The translations under genes and the position numbers were made by a program. Positions 50,725 to 60,457 of a stretch of DNA of 64,000 bases are shown one piece after another. The stretch's first letter is position 1. The number at the start of each line of letters is the position of its first letter. The notes beneath the pieces were generated by a model, which did not search any database, had not been told where the DNA came from, and saw only the letters and a list, made by a program, of their open reading frames with translations. Source of the stretch: Thermoflavifilum aggregans (GTDB taxonomy: Bacteria > Bacteroidota > Bacteroidia > Chitinophagales > Chitinophagaceae); NCBI RefSeq assembly GCF_002797735.1, contig NZ_PGFG01000001.1, positions 1,860,001 through 1,924,000 of the forward strand, written 5' to 3'.

Positions 50725-53517
50725 ATGAGAAAAGACCTTTTTTCCATCCGGAAAACATTGGACACACCCAAAGGCAAATTCGATTATTACAGCTTGCGCG
50801 AACTGGAAAAAAAAGGATACAACATCCAGCGGCTGCCTTTTTCTATCCGGATTTTGCTGGAAAATGCACTCCGAAATTTTGATGATTTCGCCATTACTCG
50901 TGATCAGGTGGAAACCCTGCTGCATTGGCAGCCCCGCGGTATGGATAAGGATATTCCCTTTAAACCGGCCCGGGTATTGATGCAGGACTTTACCGGTGTA
51001 CCTGCAGTGGTAGATATTGCTTCGCTTCGTGATGAAATGGCGCGCAAAGGCAAGGATCCGGAAAAAATCAATCCACTGATTCCTGTTGATCTGGTTGTGG
51101 ATCACTCTGTGCAGGTTGATTATTTCGGTACCGAATACGCTTATGAGAAAAACGTAGAAAAAGAATACGAACGCAATAAAGAACGCTACGAGCTGCTGAA
51201 ATGGGCTCAGCAGGCTTTCAACAATTTCAGTGTGGTACCTCCGGGTATGGGTATTTGCCACCAGGTAAACCTGGAATACCTGGCTCAGGGCGTGATTACC
51301 CGCGATGGAGAAGTATTTCCGGATACACTGGTAGGCACAGACAGCCACACGCCCATGGTCAATGGCATCGGCGTTGTGGGCTGGGGCGTGGGAGGTATTG
51401 AAGCCGAAGCCGCTTTGCTGGGTCAGCCGATTTATTTCATTGTACCCGAAGTTATTGGCCTGAGGCTTACCGGAAAACTGCCGATGGGCACCACGGCAAC
51501 AGATCTGGTGCTCACCATCACTGCCTTGCTGCGGCAATACGGCGTGGTGGGCAAATTTGTGGAAGTATTTGGTCCCGGGCTGGATCATCTCACCGTACCC
51601 GACCGGGCTACCATTGGCAATATGTCGCCCGAATTCGGCTGTACCATTACCTATTTCCCCATTGACCATAAGACCCTGGAATACATGCGCAGCACCAACC
51701 GGCCGGAAGAACAGGTGCTGACGGTAGAACAATACTGCAAGGAAAACCTGCTCTGGCGCACCGGAAATGAACAGATTGAATATACCGATGTGCTGGAGCT
51801 TGATCTTTCCACAGTAGAACCCACCGTGGCCGGCCCTCGCCGTCCGCAGGACAAAATTCTGCTAAAAGATTTCAAGAAAACATTTATTCAGCTACTCGAC
51901 AAAAACTACAACCGGAAATACACGCCCTTGTCCGATAACCAGATTATCCGCTGGGATGGTGAAGGAGGCGATCAGATAGAAGCCGCTCCTGCCGTAAAAC
52001 CGGTAGAAGCCCCGGTGGAAGTGGATGTAGAACCCGAAGCAGCCAATGGTATGAAGCACGTGTGGGTTCATATCGGCCCGGAAAAATTCATGTTGTCCGA
52101 TGGTGCCGTGGTGATCGCCGCCATCACTTCATGTACCAACACATCCAACCCCTACGTGATGCTGGGTGCCGGCCTGGTAGCCAAAAAAGCACGTGAATTC
52201 GGGCTGGATGTAAAACCCTGGGTGAAAACCTCTCTGGCTCCGGGCTCGAAGGTGGTAACCAACTACCTGGAAAGGGCAGATCTGCTGAAAGACCTGGAAG
52301 CGCTGCATTTCCACGTAGTAGGCTATGGTTGTACCACTTGCATTGGCAACTCGGGTCCCCTGCCCGAACCCATTGCAAAAGCCATCGAAGAAAATGACCT
52401 GGTTGTAGCTTCCGTGCTCTCCGGCAACCGCAACTTCGAAGCCCGCATCCATCCCCAGGTGAAAATGAACTTCCTCATGTCGCCCATGTTGGTGATCGTG
52501 TATGCACTGGCCGGACGGGTGGATATTGATCTCACACAGGAGCCGGTGGGCTATGATCCCAATATGAAACCCGTGTACCTGAAAGATATCTGGCCCAGCA
52601 ACGAGGAGATTGTGGACCTTATGCAACGGGTGGTGGACAGAAAGGATTTTGAAAAGAACTACGGAGAAATCTTTGCCGGCAACGAAATCTGGCGCAACCT
52701 GCAGGTGCCTTCCGGCAAGCTCTTCCATTGGAATCCCCAATCCACCTACATCAAAGAAGCTCCCTTCTTCCACAATTTACCGGAAGAACCCGCCCCCCTG
52801 CAGGATATCAAGGGGGCGCGAGCATTGCTGGTGCTGGGCGACAGCGTCACTACCGACCATATTTCACCGGCCGGCTCATTCCGCGAAAATTCTCCTGCCG
52901 GACAATACCTGCTGAGCAAAGGGGTAAAAAAGGAAGAATTCAACTCCTACGGCTCCCGCCGCGGTAACGATGAAGTAATGGTGCGCGGTACCTTCGCCAA
53001 TGTGCGCATCAAAAACAAACTGGCCGGCCGAGAAGGCGGCTATACCACCTATCTGCCCACCGGCGAAGAAATGACGGTATATGATGCCGCCATGAAATAC
53101 AAAGCCAATGGCATTCCCCTGATTGTGATGGCCGGCAAAGAATATGGCAGCGGTTCCTCGCGCGACTGGGCCGCAAAAGGCACCTACCTGCTGGGCATTA
53201 AAGCCGTCCTGGCAGAAAGTTTTGAACGCATCCACCGCAGCAATCTGGTGGGCATGGGCGTGCTGCCCCTGCAGTTTATGGAAGGTCAGAACGCCGAAAC
53301 ACTGAGACTTACCGGTAAGGAAGTGTTTACCATTCAGGGCATAGCCAATATCGAACCCATGAAAAAACTGCAGGTTACCGCTCAGAAAGAAGATGGACAG
53401 CAGGTACAGTTTGAAGTCATTGCCCGGCTGGATTCGCTGATTGAAGTGGAGTACTATCGCCATGGCGGCATTCTGCAATATGTGCTGCGGCAGTTTCTGA
53501 AGGCTGAAAAAAATTAA
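50725..53517 (+). CDS. acnA: aconitate hydratase (AcnA/IRP type)
   Basis: 930 residues. [4Fe-4S] ligands in SCTNTSNP (~465) and GYGCTTCIGNSGPL (~535, two cysteines), DSHTPMVNGIGVVGWGVGGIEAEAALLGQP (~210) and the C-terminal swivel domain with GKEYGSGSSRDWAAKG (~805). It interconverts citrate and isocitrate in the TCA cycle; the AcnA length and domain order distinguish it from AcnB. It is a single-gene unit with a terminator behind. Confidence 0.96.
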   Translation: MRKDLFSIRKTLDTPKGKFDYYSLRELEKKGYNIQRLPFSIRILLENALRNFDDFAITRDQVETLLHWQPRGMDKDIPFKPARVLMQDFTGVPAVVDIASLRDEMARKGKDPEKINPLIPVDLVVDHSVQVDYFGTEYAYEKNVEKEYERNKERYELLKWAQQAFNNFSVVPPGMGICHQVNLEYLAQGVITRDGEVFPDTLVGTDSHTPMVNGIGVVGWGVGGIEAEAALLGQPIYFIVPEVIGLRLTGKLPMGTTATDLVLTITALLRQYGVVGKFVEVFGPGLDHLTVPDRATIGNMSPEFGCTITYFPIDHKTLEYMRSTNRPEEQVLTVEQYCKENLLWRTGNEQIEYTDVLELDLSTVEPTVAGPRRPQDKILLKDFKKTFIQLLDKNYNRKYTPLSDNQIIRWDGEGGDQIEAAPAVKPVEAPVEVDVEPEAANGMKHVWVHIGPEKFMLSDGAVVIAAITSCTNTSNPYVMLGAGLVAKKAREFGLDVKPWVKTSLAPGSKVVTNYLERADLLKDLEALHFHVVGYGCTTCIGNSGPLPEPIAKAIEENDLVVASVLSGNRNFEARIHPQVKMNFLMSPMLVIVYALAGRVDIDLTQEPVGYDPNMKPVYLKDIWPSNEEIVDLMQRVVDRKDFEKNYGEIFAGNEIWRNLQVPSGKLFHWNPQSTYIKEAPFFHNLPEEPAPLQDIKGARALLVLGDSVTTDHISPAGSFRENSPAGQYLLSKGVKKEEFNSYGSRRGNDEVMVRGTFANVRIKNKLAGREGGYTTYLPTGEEMTVYDAAMKYKANGIPLIVMAGKEYGSGSSRDWAAKGTYLLGIKAVLAESFERIHRSNLVGMGVLPLQFMEGQNAETLRLTGKEVFTIQGIANIEPMKKLQVTAQKEDGQQVQFEVIARLDSLIEVEYYRHGGILQYVLRQFLKAEKN

Positions 53518-53610
53518 AAACTAATTTCCTTCAATCATTGCTGCAAGCACCCTGAAAAGGATATCTTGAAAGCTTTTCATCGCACAACAAAACAAAAAGC
53601 TCCAGCTGAT

Positions 53611-53668
53611 AAGCACCCTTTTCATCTGCATCATCCGGTGCCTGTGAAGAGGGTGCTTTTTATTTTAC
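53611..53668 (+). terminator. terminator after acnA
   Basis: AAGCACCCT (53611-53619) pairs with AGGGTGCTT (53650-53658), with further pairing TCA/TGA inside, then TTTATTTTA. Confidence 0.8.
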
Positions 53669-53669
53669 A

Positions 53670-53774
53670 ATGAAAAAATTTCATCAAAACCTGTATGATC
53701 AGGTAACCTTGTTTGATGATACATGCAATCTGTGCAACAGAACTGTCCGGGATGAGTTGAAAAAATCGAAGTAA
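53670..53774 (+). pseudogene. DCC-family (DUF393) thiol-oxidoreductase remnant
   Basis: 34 codons: after a short start the frame reads VTLFDDTCNLCNRTVRDEL, matching the DxxCxxC start of DUF393 proteins (about 110-140 residues normally), then stops at TAA 53772. The rest of the gene is missing. It sits right after the acnA terminator and is followed by a GTTTTACCAATCAT copy, so the loss of the gene body may be linked to recombination between such repeats (inference). Confidence 0.6.
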
Positions 53775-53882
53775 TAAAACATTAGTTTTACCAATCATCA
53801 TGCACCTGAACGGGCTTTGATGAATCAGCGGAAGTGCACATCTTCATTGCTCACCATTCATCTTTCCATTTTCCATGTACTT
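53775..53882. other. short spacer with the third GTTTTACCAATCAT copy
   Basis: The repeat is at 53785-53798. Nothing else recognisable before kdsB ends at 53883. Confidence 0.4.
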
Positions 53883-54644
53883 TCAGGATTCACGATCTTC
53901 CAGCTGATCCAGCAGCTGCAGGCATCGTTGCAGATCTTCCGGTGTGTCAATGGAAAACTGATCTATGTCCGTTACGCCCATGCGAATGCGGTAGCCATGT
54001 TCCAGCCAGCGCAATTGTTCTAGTTTTTCAGCCTTTTCCAGAGGAGTAGCAGCAAGCTTTACCAGTTCATGCAGGATATGGGGACGAAAAGCATACATGC
54101 CGATATGCTTGTAAAACCGGTGTGTGGCCAGCCATTGATCCTGCGGCTGATCGCGTACAAAAGGAACGGGCTGACGGGAAAAATACATTGCATTCATCTG
54201 CTGATCGGTAACCACCTTGGGCAGATGAGGGTTATGCAGCTCCTGCATATCCTGCACGGGCTTCATAAGTGAAGCAATCATCACTTCCTGATCCTCAAAA
54301 CAGGCGATGAGTGTTTGCAGGTGTTCCCGCCTGATAAATGGTTCATCGCCCTGCACATTCAACACAATATCCGGCGTAAGCCTCAGCTGCCCGAGAGCTT
54401 CCGCACAACGCTCCGTACCGGTTTGATGATGGGATGAAGTCATCACAGCCTTTCCATGCCAGCTCTCCACATGCTGCAGGATGCGGGGATCATCTGTAGC
54501 AACCCATATTTCGTCCACACAGCCGGCCTTTGCAATCCGTTCATATACGCGCTGAATCATGGACTTACCGGCAATATCAGCCAATGGCTTGCCCGGGAAG
54601 CGGGTGGATGCATAACGCGCAGGAATAATGGCTACAACACGCAT
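53883..54644 (-). CDS. kdsB: CMP-KDO synthetase
   Basis: 253 residues. VVAIIPARYASTRFPGKPLADIAGKSMIQRVYE at the N-terminus (CTP-binding), VLNVQGDEPFI (~97) and KHIGMYAFRP (~185) are diagnostic. It activates 3-deoxy-D-manno-octulosonate with CTP for LPS inner-core synthesis, which marks the cell as Gram-negative with KDO. Confidence 0.95.
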   Translation of the reverse strand: MRVVAIIPARYASTRFPGKPLADIAGKSMIQRVYERIAKAGCVDEIWVATDDPRILQHVESWHGKAVMTSSHHQTGTERCAEALGQLRLTPDIVLNVQGDEPFIRREHLQTLIACFEDQEVMIASLMKPVQDMQELHNPHLPKVVTDQQMNAMYFSRQPVPFVRDQPQDQWLATHRFYKHIGMYAFRPHILHELVKLAATPLEKAEKLEQLRWLEHGYRIRMGVTDIDQFSIDTPEDLQRCLQLLDQLEDRES

Positions 54645-54695
54645 GTTTTTTCAGCGAAATAACAATTTTCGGGAGAAAGAAATCAACCCGCGGTT

Positions 54696-55289
54696 TTAAT
54701 CCTGCAATCCCCTACCCTGCAGAATCTGCGGAATGTACTTTTCAATCCGGGCTATGCGGGTTTTGGATTGTTTGGGAGCGGCAAAATACAGCAGATAGGC
54801 TTTTCGACGGCCTGGTGTAAGGCTTTCAAATGCCTGCTTCAGCTGCGGATCCTCATTCAGCTTTTGCTGAAATTCTTCCGGCACGGGATATTGCTCTATG
54901 GGCCTGAGTTTTACCTGTATCCCCGATTTTTCGACTTCTACGGCCTGCTGGATATACGATGAAATCAGTGGTGCCAGCCGCTCTATCTCTTCCGCACTGC
55001 GGAAACGCATCTGCCGGGCTGCCTGTACATGGGCTGTCTGCTGCACCAGTAAGTGATGGGGATCTTTCAGCAAAGCCCCTTTAAAAAACAACAGGGCACA
55101 ATACGATTTGAAAGTGTGAATGAGTACAATGTTTTTTCCCTGCCAGGTGTAGCAGGGCCATCCCCATTTTCTTTCTTCCTGCACCTGCGGACCTATGGCT
55201 GAAAGAATGATCCTGCGCAATAGCTGCATTTCCTTTTTCCAGGCCGCAGCCCGCTCAAACAGCATATCCAGTTCCGGATTGATAGGCAT
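54696..55289 (-). CDS. YdeI/OmpD-associated-like protein (DUF1801)
   Basis: 197 residues: an N-terminal DUF1801 part (WGWPCYTWQGKNIVLIHTFKSYCALLFFKGALLKD) and a C-terminal YdeI part (VPEEFQQKLNEDPQLKQAFESLTPGRRKAYLLYFAAPKQSKTRIARIEK in order). Proteins of this type are linked to stress or peptide tolerance in other bacteria, without a known biochemical activity. 40 bp downstream of ogt on the same strand. Confidence 0.85.
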   Translation of the reverse strand: MPINPELDMLFERAAAWKKEMQLLRRIILSAIGPQVQEERKWGWPCYTWQGKNIVLIHTFKSYCALLFFKGALLKDPHHLLVQQTAHVQAARQMRFRSAEEIERLAPLISSYIQQAVEVEKSGIQVKLRPIEQYPVPEEFQQKLNEDPQLKQAFESLTPGRRKAYLLYFAAPKQSKTRIARIEKYIPQILQGRGLQD

Positions 55290-55329
55290 AAAATAAATTT
55301 AAAAACAGTTTAATCACCCATTCAGTTGT

Positions 55330-55815
55330 TTACCATGGCAATTCGGGTTGCAAGGCTAAAGAGCCTTCCAGTTCAAGCAATTTTTGTTTGCGCCAGAGCC
55401 CGCCGGCATAGCCTGTGAGTTGGCCATTGCTGCCCACTACCCGATGACAGGGAATCACAATAAGAAATCGATTGACAGCGAGGGCATGAGCGGCTGCGCG
55501 GATGCATTTTTCATCGCCAAGCCGCCTGGCCAGCTCCTGATAGGTTATGGTGGCACCATAGGGGATCCGTTGCAATTCAAGCCAGACCATTTGTTGAAAA
55601 TCCGTACCTGCAAGCTGCAAAGGCAGATCAAACACCGTTCTTTTCTCTTCAAAGTATTCCTTTAACTGACCGGCAGCTCCATGGGTCAATTCATTGGGCC
55701 TTTCTTCTCCATACCTTTCAGCAAAAGAAACAGCCGTAATGGCCTGATCCATTGCCTGAATATGCAACCAGCCAAGAGCTGTATGCAGATATTGACAATA
55801 TTCGTGTACCATCAT
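55330..55815 (-). CDS. ogt: methylated-DNA-protein cysteine methyltransferase
   Basis: 161 residues. The C-terminal domain carries IPYGATITYQELARRLG (helix-turn-helix arm) and VIPCHRVVGSNGQLTGYAGGLWRKQKLLELE with the acceptor Cys in PCHRV (~130). It repairs O6-alkylguanine in a single-turnover reaction. ATG 55815 overlaps the fucosidase stop (TAATG), hence coupled; the TTG 9 bp earlier is not needed. Confidence 0.93.
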   Translation of the reverse strand: MMVHEYCQYLHTALGWLHIQAMDQAITAVSFAERYGEERPNELTHGAAGQLKEYFEEKRTVFDLPLQLAGTDFQQMVWLELQRIPYGATITYQELARRLGDEKCIRAAAHALAVNRFLIVIPCHRVVGSNGQLTGYAGGLWRKQKLLELEGSLALQPELPW

Positions 55816-57314
55816 TATGGCCAAGCAGGAAGGTTTCGATACGAATATACACCCATTTCGCCCATGGCGAATCCATCAGGAGCCAGGATATGAAAACGCA
55901 AGGCTCTGGCTGTTACCGATTTGGGAAGATCTATCAGCCTGTTGGCACCAATACCACTCACCTGTGCAAGTGTTTCCCAACCTTTGGATGTCAGTGCTTC
56001 TACCCTTACCTGTTGAATCCGTTGCCCGTAGCGAATATCTTCTTTCAGTTGAATAAGCCGGAATGTTTGCGGCTCATCCCACCAGACTTCCAACGTTTGT
56101 GGATCTCTGGAAAATGCATTTCCCTGATGAGCAGCCGCTACTATCCAGTCGGTTGTATCATTGCCATCGGTAAGCCATTGCTTCAATCTGTTGCCATAGG
56201 ATTGCTGCATGTGTGCGGGCCCTTGTATGCGCGCTGTTTTGATCAGGTTGGTATCAAAGACCTGTTTCAACCAATCGCCAAACACTTTCAGGATACGTAC
56301 ATCCTGGGTATCGAGCACGCCATCGGTCGTAGGTGTCAGTCCCAGGTTCAGCACGCCTGCCCTACCTACACTATGCACATATATCTCCCAGAGCTGAGCA
56401 GGTGTTTTTTGTTTGCCTTCCTCTTCAGGATGATAAAACCATCCCGGGCGCAAGGGCACATCACATTCAGCAGGCATCCAGTATTCACCTCGGGCGGTAC
56501 CATAAGGCGAGAATTCCGTGCGCACCTGGCCGGGAGCGGGAGGTTTGTCGTCCGGACTTTGCGGGGTGAAAGTTTCCCAAGTACTATCAGCTGCATAGCC
56601 CCGTTCGTTGCCCACCCAACGCAGATCCGGACCTACATCGCTGAAAATTACGGCTCTCGGCTGCAAACGGCGAATCAGCGCCCAGGTGGTATCCCAGCCA
56701 TAATAATGGGAACGGTCAATCACGCGCTTTTCGCGAGCTCCGCCATAATATCCTGTTCCGCCATTGGCTCCGTCAAACCAGCATTCAAACAAAGGCCCGT
56801 ATTGTGTAGCCAGCTCTTCCCACTGTTGCCTATAAAGCTGTACATAGCGGTACGTACCATACGCAGCCTGGTTACGATCCCAGGGTGAACAATACAATCC
56901 AAAAGCCAATCCTTCCCTGTGGCAAGCCTCTGCAAAAGCCTTCACGACATCGCCCTGCCCCCGCATCCAGGAAGAAGCCCGCACGCTGTAATCGGTAGTC
57001 TTCGTAGGCCACAAGCAAAATCCATCGTGATGCTTCGCTACCAGAATAATTCCACGAATACCTCCGGCCTTCGCAGCACGCACAATCTGGTCCGCATCAA
57101 AATGAGCCGGCTGGAAAAGGTTCGGATCAACATCGCCATAGCCCCACTCCTGATGGGTAAAGGTATTCAGGCCAAAATGCACAATGGCTATCATTCCCAG
57201 CGATTGCCATTTCAACTGTGCTTCTGTCGGCACAGGACCTACGGGCTGCAAAACCTGCGCCCATCCGGTTAACTTCAGACAAAAAGCAAAAAGAATTGTA
57301 ATTGCATGTTTCAT
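55815..57314 (-). CDS. GH29 alpha-L-fucosidase, secreted
   Basis: 499 residues. Signal peptide (~1-19, ending TGWAQ), GH29 barrel with IVHFGLNTFTHQEWGYG (~45), AKHHDGFCLWPTKTTDYSV (~92-110) and the nucleophile Asp in CWFDGANGG (~187). A C-terminal segment (from ~370) resembles an F5/8-type carbohydrate-binding sandwich. It removes terminal L-fucose in the periplasm or at the surface. The susCD pair 1.3 kb upstream in transcription could import a fucosylated glycan, but a terminator and other genes separate them. Confidence 0.92.
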   Translation of the reverse strand: MKHAITILFAFCLKLTGWAQVLQPVGPVPTEAQLKWQSLGMIAIVHFGLNTFTHQEWGYGDVDPNLFQPAHFDADQIVRAAKAGGIRGIILVAKHHDGFCLWPTKTTDYSVRASSWMRGQGDVVKAFAEACHREGLAFGLYCSPWDRNQAAYGTYRYVQLYRQQWEELATQYGPLFECWFDGANGGTGYYGGAREKRVIDRSHYYGWDTTWALIRRLQPRAVIFSDVGPDLRWVGNERGYAADSTWETFTPQSPDDKPPAPGQVRTEFSPYGTARGEYWMPAECDVPLRPGWFYHPEEEGKQKTPAQLWEIYVHSVGRAGVLNLGLTPTTDGVLDTQDVRILKVFGDWLKQVFDTNLIKTARIQGPAHMQQSYGNRLKQWLTDGNDTTDWIVAAAHQGNAFSRDPQTLEVWWDEPQTFRLIQLKEDIRYGQRIQQVRVEALTSKGWETLAQVSGIGANRLIDLPKSVTARALRFHILAPDGFAMGEMGVYSYRNLPAWP

Positions 57315-57448
57315 GAATGATGAAAAAACTGGTTGTTGTCAAAAATAATATATGCACTGCAAAAGACCCGTTTCTCAAAAAAATTATTCATTCAACTCAT
57401 AATAATTATTGTTGTACATGTTTACGTGAAATATACCTCGTTAACTTG

Positions 57449-58222
57449 TTATGAAAACATGCGTCGGCTGGATCGAAGATATGCATAATAGCCAATTCTG
57501 ATCAAATACAACAAAAAGCATATAGGAATCAGGGAAAAAGCAATAATAAAAAAGGGACGAAATAAGCTAATTAAATAAACACCATTCACAATCATAATCC
57601 CGTCAATAATAACTAATATGAGCAAGGTCTTATCAATAAGCAGAAATAATTTTCTCGTTTGAAACATTTGAATCGTAAAAAGTAATAATGATAAAGATGC
57701 AAGCAGGGGCAATAAAATACCTTGAATAAAAAAGCTTAACGGGACGATAAGAAAGGAAATGGTAATGGCAATCACTTCCATCCTTGTATTTACAGGAATA
57801 TTGTAATGAGAAGAATTTTTTAAAGCATCCTTAAATCTCATTCTTATAACATAAGAAACAGATTCCTTTTCCTGCAAAAGTACATAGGTAAGCATGGCTA
57901 ATAAAAATAAATTGATGAGGGGTGTTAATTCAAATCCTGTAAATGCGGTAAACAAAAAAATACCAAGACTCATGGGGAATGAAAGCATGACGCCCAGAAA
58001 ATTATATTTCTGAGATAGCAATAAAGTTCCGGATATCACCTGATAAGCAGCAATCAGAATCATACCGATGTGAATAACGGGGGAGTTGAAAACTTTATCC
58101 AGATCAACAGGTCCAATAAAATTGCCTATGTGATATGGAGCCAGCTTGCTGAGCCCTGCAGACCAATAAATTAACCCAAGGCATAGAGAGAATAATATTT
58201 TTGTAAACTCCCAGGAATTCAT
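57449..58222 (-). CDS. DoxX/MauE-like multi-pass membrane protein
   Basis: 257 residues from ATG 58222. The first four membrane segments (SLCLGLIYWSAGLSKL, AAYQVISGTLLL and following) resemble MauE/DoxX redox-associated proteins. After a polar linker (~125-145) come further hydrophobic segments that I do not recognise. Codons are AT-rich relative to the neighbours, which may indicate transfer. No thiol or cofactor-maturation partner gene is adjacent. Confidence 0.6.
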   Translation of the reverse strand: MNSWEFTKILFSLCLGLIYWSAGLSKLAPYHIGNFIGPVDLDKVFNSPVIHIGMILIAAYQVISGTLLLSQKYNFLGVMLSFPMSLGIFLFTAFTGFELTPLINLFLLAMLTYVLLQEKESVSYVIRMRFKDALKNSSHYNIPVNTRMEVIAITISFLIVPLSFFIQGILLPLLASLSLLLFTIQMFQTRKLFLLIDKTLLILVIIDGIMIVNGVYLISLFRPFFIIAFSLIPICFLLYLIRIGYYAYLRSSRRMFS

Positions 58223-58317
58223 AAGCAAACTATTTAAGACAAAAAATTAACAATCAATATTCCATGCATATCGTTTCCTTATTTATGAAAGCAAATTATA
58301 CATGATTCCGGGAACAT

Positions 58318-58485
58318 TCACTTATGCATATAGGTATAGAATAGATTTCTTTTATTCATGAAGCGCAATTGCATCTGCCCTTCCTCAGCAGCTTTTCGGG
58401 AAAGCTTATCAATAACGGACAAGTTATAATTTTTATCTCCGCTTCTGTTCTCAAACCGGGCTGTTGATACTTTTAATCTTTCCAT
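58318..58485 (-). CDS. small ORF upstream of the DoxX/MauE-like gene
   Basis: 55 codons from ATG 58485: MERLKVSTARFENRSGDKNY, a basic middle (DKLSRKAAEEGQMQLRF) and a YTYMHK end. Not recognised. A near -7 box (TAACCTTG) lies immediately before the ATG. It sits 95 bp upstream of the DoxX/MauE-like gene on the same strand, behind the susD terminator, so it could be the first gene of a small AT-rich unit, or noise. Confidence 0.35.
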   Translation of the reverse strand: MERLKVSTARFENRSGDKNYNLSVIDKLSRKAAEEGQMQLRFMNKRNLFYTYMHK

Positions 58486-58567
58486 CTGCAAGGTTATTTG
58501 AAATTTGCCATTATCTTTTAAACATACGCATGTTTCATAAGTTCGGAAAATGTATTCAGTTAAGAAC

Positions 58568-58598
58568 AAAAAGCGACGACAGCTTGCGCCATCGTCGC
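58568..58598 (-). terminator. terminator after susD
   Basis: On the minus strand GCGACGA (58598-58592) pairs with TCGTCGC (58579-58573), 12-nt loop, then TTTTTG. Confidence 0.85.
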
Positions 58599-58626
58599 CT
58601 GCAAATATAGATAAGCAATTGTTGGT

Positions 58627-60438
58627 TTAGTAACCCGGATTTTGAATGAGCTTCTGATTCCGGTTGATTTCATCTAATTGGATAGGCAGGAAATAGGCAT
58701 GTGGCTGCCAGGCCCTGCGGATGGCCGAATAGACCTTGTATGTAGGCGTAGGCGAAGTGGTATGATCGGGCAACAAAGGATAGATGATTAAAATGCCCTT
58801 TGCATCCTGATAGGCCGAATCGGCAATCATCCAGCGCCGTACATCAAAATAACGCTGATCTTCAAAGGCAAGCTCCACTTCCCGCTCCCGCCGGTAATCG
58901 TTGATCAGCTGCTGACCGGTGGAAGTGATAGGTGGCATATAGGCCCGCTGGCGAATCATGTTGATATAGGTCTTAGCCTCCGTTTCCTGTCCCAGAGCCA
59001 GACAGGCTTCTGCATAATCGAGTAAAATTTCGGTGTAACGGATATAACGCCAGGGCACGGTTTGGTGGACAAACTGGGCATCTACCGTGGGATCCATAAA
59101 CTTTTTCATGTAATAGCCCGTATAAGTGCCGTTCCAGTTTTCAAACGGACTTTTACGGGTATCCAGGCCGGGAATGGTATCTACAGTGTTGGTTTGGGGA
59201 TTCCATTTGGCCCAATAACCTGTTTGCACGATGCCATTCGGATCGAGGGGTGCCACGTCTGAAGGCCGGGGCCGCCACTGGGCTCCGTTGTAGAGGATGC
59301 TGGCATAAAACCGGGGATCGCGGTTGGCATATGGATTGGCTGCTTCTGCCGGATTATTCCAGTCGAACGGCGTGCCATCGGCCATTTCATACATGTCCAC
59401 CATTTGCTGGGTGGGCGTGTTGTTGCCCCAGCAATGCCATCCGTTTGGCTGGCAATATTGGCCCGGACTGTAGCCCATCCAGTTTTCATCTACTTTCTGG
59501 GTGAAGAATTTCACGAAGATATCCTCAGGTGTAGATTGCTGGAGGAAAAGCTGCTGATAATTCTGAGCCGCTTCCTGTGCCGATTGCGGATTGGGCTTAT
59601 ACAAATCATAGATACCCAGATCCATCACGGCTTTGGCGGCATCTTTGGCTGCCTGCCAACGCGCCATCCGGTCGCCTCCTACATAGCTTACCAGCTCGGG
59701 ATGGGAATATCCCGATGCCCAGGAAGCCTGTGAATTGAACAAATCACTGGCTGCATACAGCAGCATGCGGGCTTTTAAAGCCAGTGCAGCTCCTTTGGTG
59801 GCGCGGCCCACATCATTGCCCGAATAGGTTAACGGAAGCAGAGCTGCTGCGGAATCGCATTCCTTGGTGATGAAGTCCACACATTCGGCAAAGGTGTTGC
59901 GTGGCACATTAAAGCTATCCGTCAATGTATAAGCCTGCGTGATGATAGGCACGCCACCATACATTTCCACCAGCTGGAAATACAGATAAGCCCGCAAAAA
60001 ATGCACCTCGCCTTTCATGCGCTGCTTGAGGCTTTCATCGATTGGTGCCACATCAATCTTGGAAAAGAACAGATTGCAGGCGCGGATATACTTGTATTGC
60101 GTTTTCCAGCTGCGGAGCACAGTTTGTACCGACCCCCAGAAGCCTGGATCGAACACTTCCAGATCGCTGGGACTCAATAAACCCCGGTTTACATTCTCCG
60201 CTCCCCAGTCGGGTGTAAATACCGCTTCATCACTGAGCGACGACATCATTAGGATATCAAAACCGTGGGGAATGCCACCATAGATATTGTCCACAAAAGC
60301 CTGAATCAGATTGGGATCATTCCATACGGCATCATCTGAATATTGATCCTTGGGCGACACATTCAGGAAATTCTTGCTGCACGATCCCATTCCAATTATC
60401 CAAACGGCCGACAATATAAGAATGCATATACGTTTCAT
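58627..60438 (-). CDS. RagB/SusD-family glycan-binding lipoprotein
   Basis: 603 residues from ATG 60438. Lipoprotein signal (ILILSAVWIIGMGSCSKN, lipobox Cys ~20), then the SusD start FLNVSPKDQYSDDAVW. TPR-like helices run through the N-terminal half, and the C-terminal RagB/SusD region ends with RYFDVRRWMIADS...YFLPIQLDEINRNQKLIQNPGY. It forms the lid on the SusC transporter encoded 20 bp upstream. Ligand unknown. Confidence 0.94.
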   Translation of the reverse strand: MKRICILILSAVWIIGMGSCSKNFLNVSPKDQYSDDAVWNDPNLIQAFVDNIYGGIPHGFDILMMSSLSDEAVFTPDWGAENVNRGLLSPSDLEVFDPGFWGSVQTVLRSWKTQYKYIRACNLFFSKIDVAPIDESLKQRMKGEVHFLRAYLYFQLVEMYGGVPIITQAYTLTDSFNVPRNTFAECVDFITKECDSAAALLPLTYSGNDVGRATKGAALALKARMLLYAASDLFNSQASWASGYSHPELVSYVGGDRMARWQAAKDAAKAVMDLGIYDLYKPNPQSAQEAAQNYQQLFLQQSTPEDIFVKFFTQKVDENWMGYSPGQYCQPNGWHCWGNNTPTQQMVDMYEMADGTPFDWNNPAEAANPYANRDPRFYASILYNGAQWRPRPSDVAPLDPNGIVQTGYWAKWNPQTNTVDTIPGLDTRKSPFENWNGTYTGYYMKKFMDPTVDAQFVHQTVPWRYIRYTEILLDYAEACLALGQETEAKTYINMIRQRAYMPPITSTGQQLINDYRREREVELAFEDQRYFDVRRWMIADSAYQDAKGILIIYPLLPDHTTSPTPTYKVYSAIRRAWQPHAYFLPIQLDEINRNQKLIQNPGY

Positions 60439-60457
60439 GGTCAATTAGGTTTAAAGG

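Noticed and set aside
50716-51732. 338-codon open frame on the minus strand
   Set aside because: Antisense to the aconitase; no recognisable domain.
55752-56888. 378-codon open frame on the plus strand
   Set aside because: Antisense to the GH29 fucosidase and ogt; the real genes have clear motifs, this frame has none.
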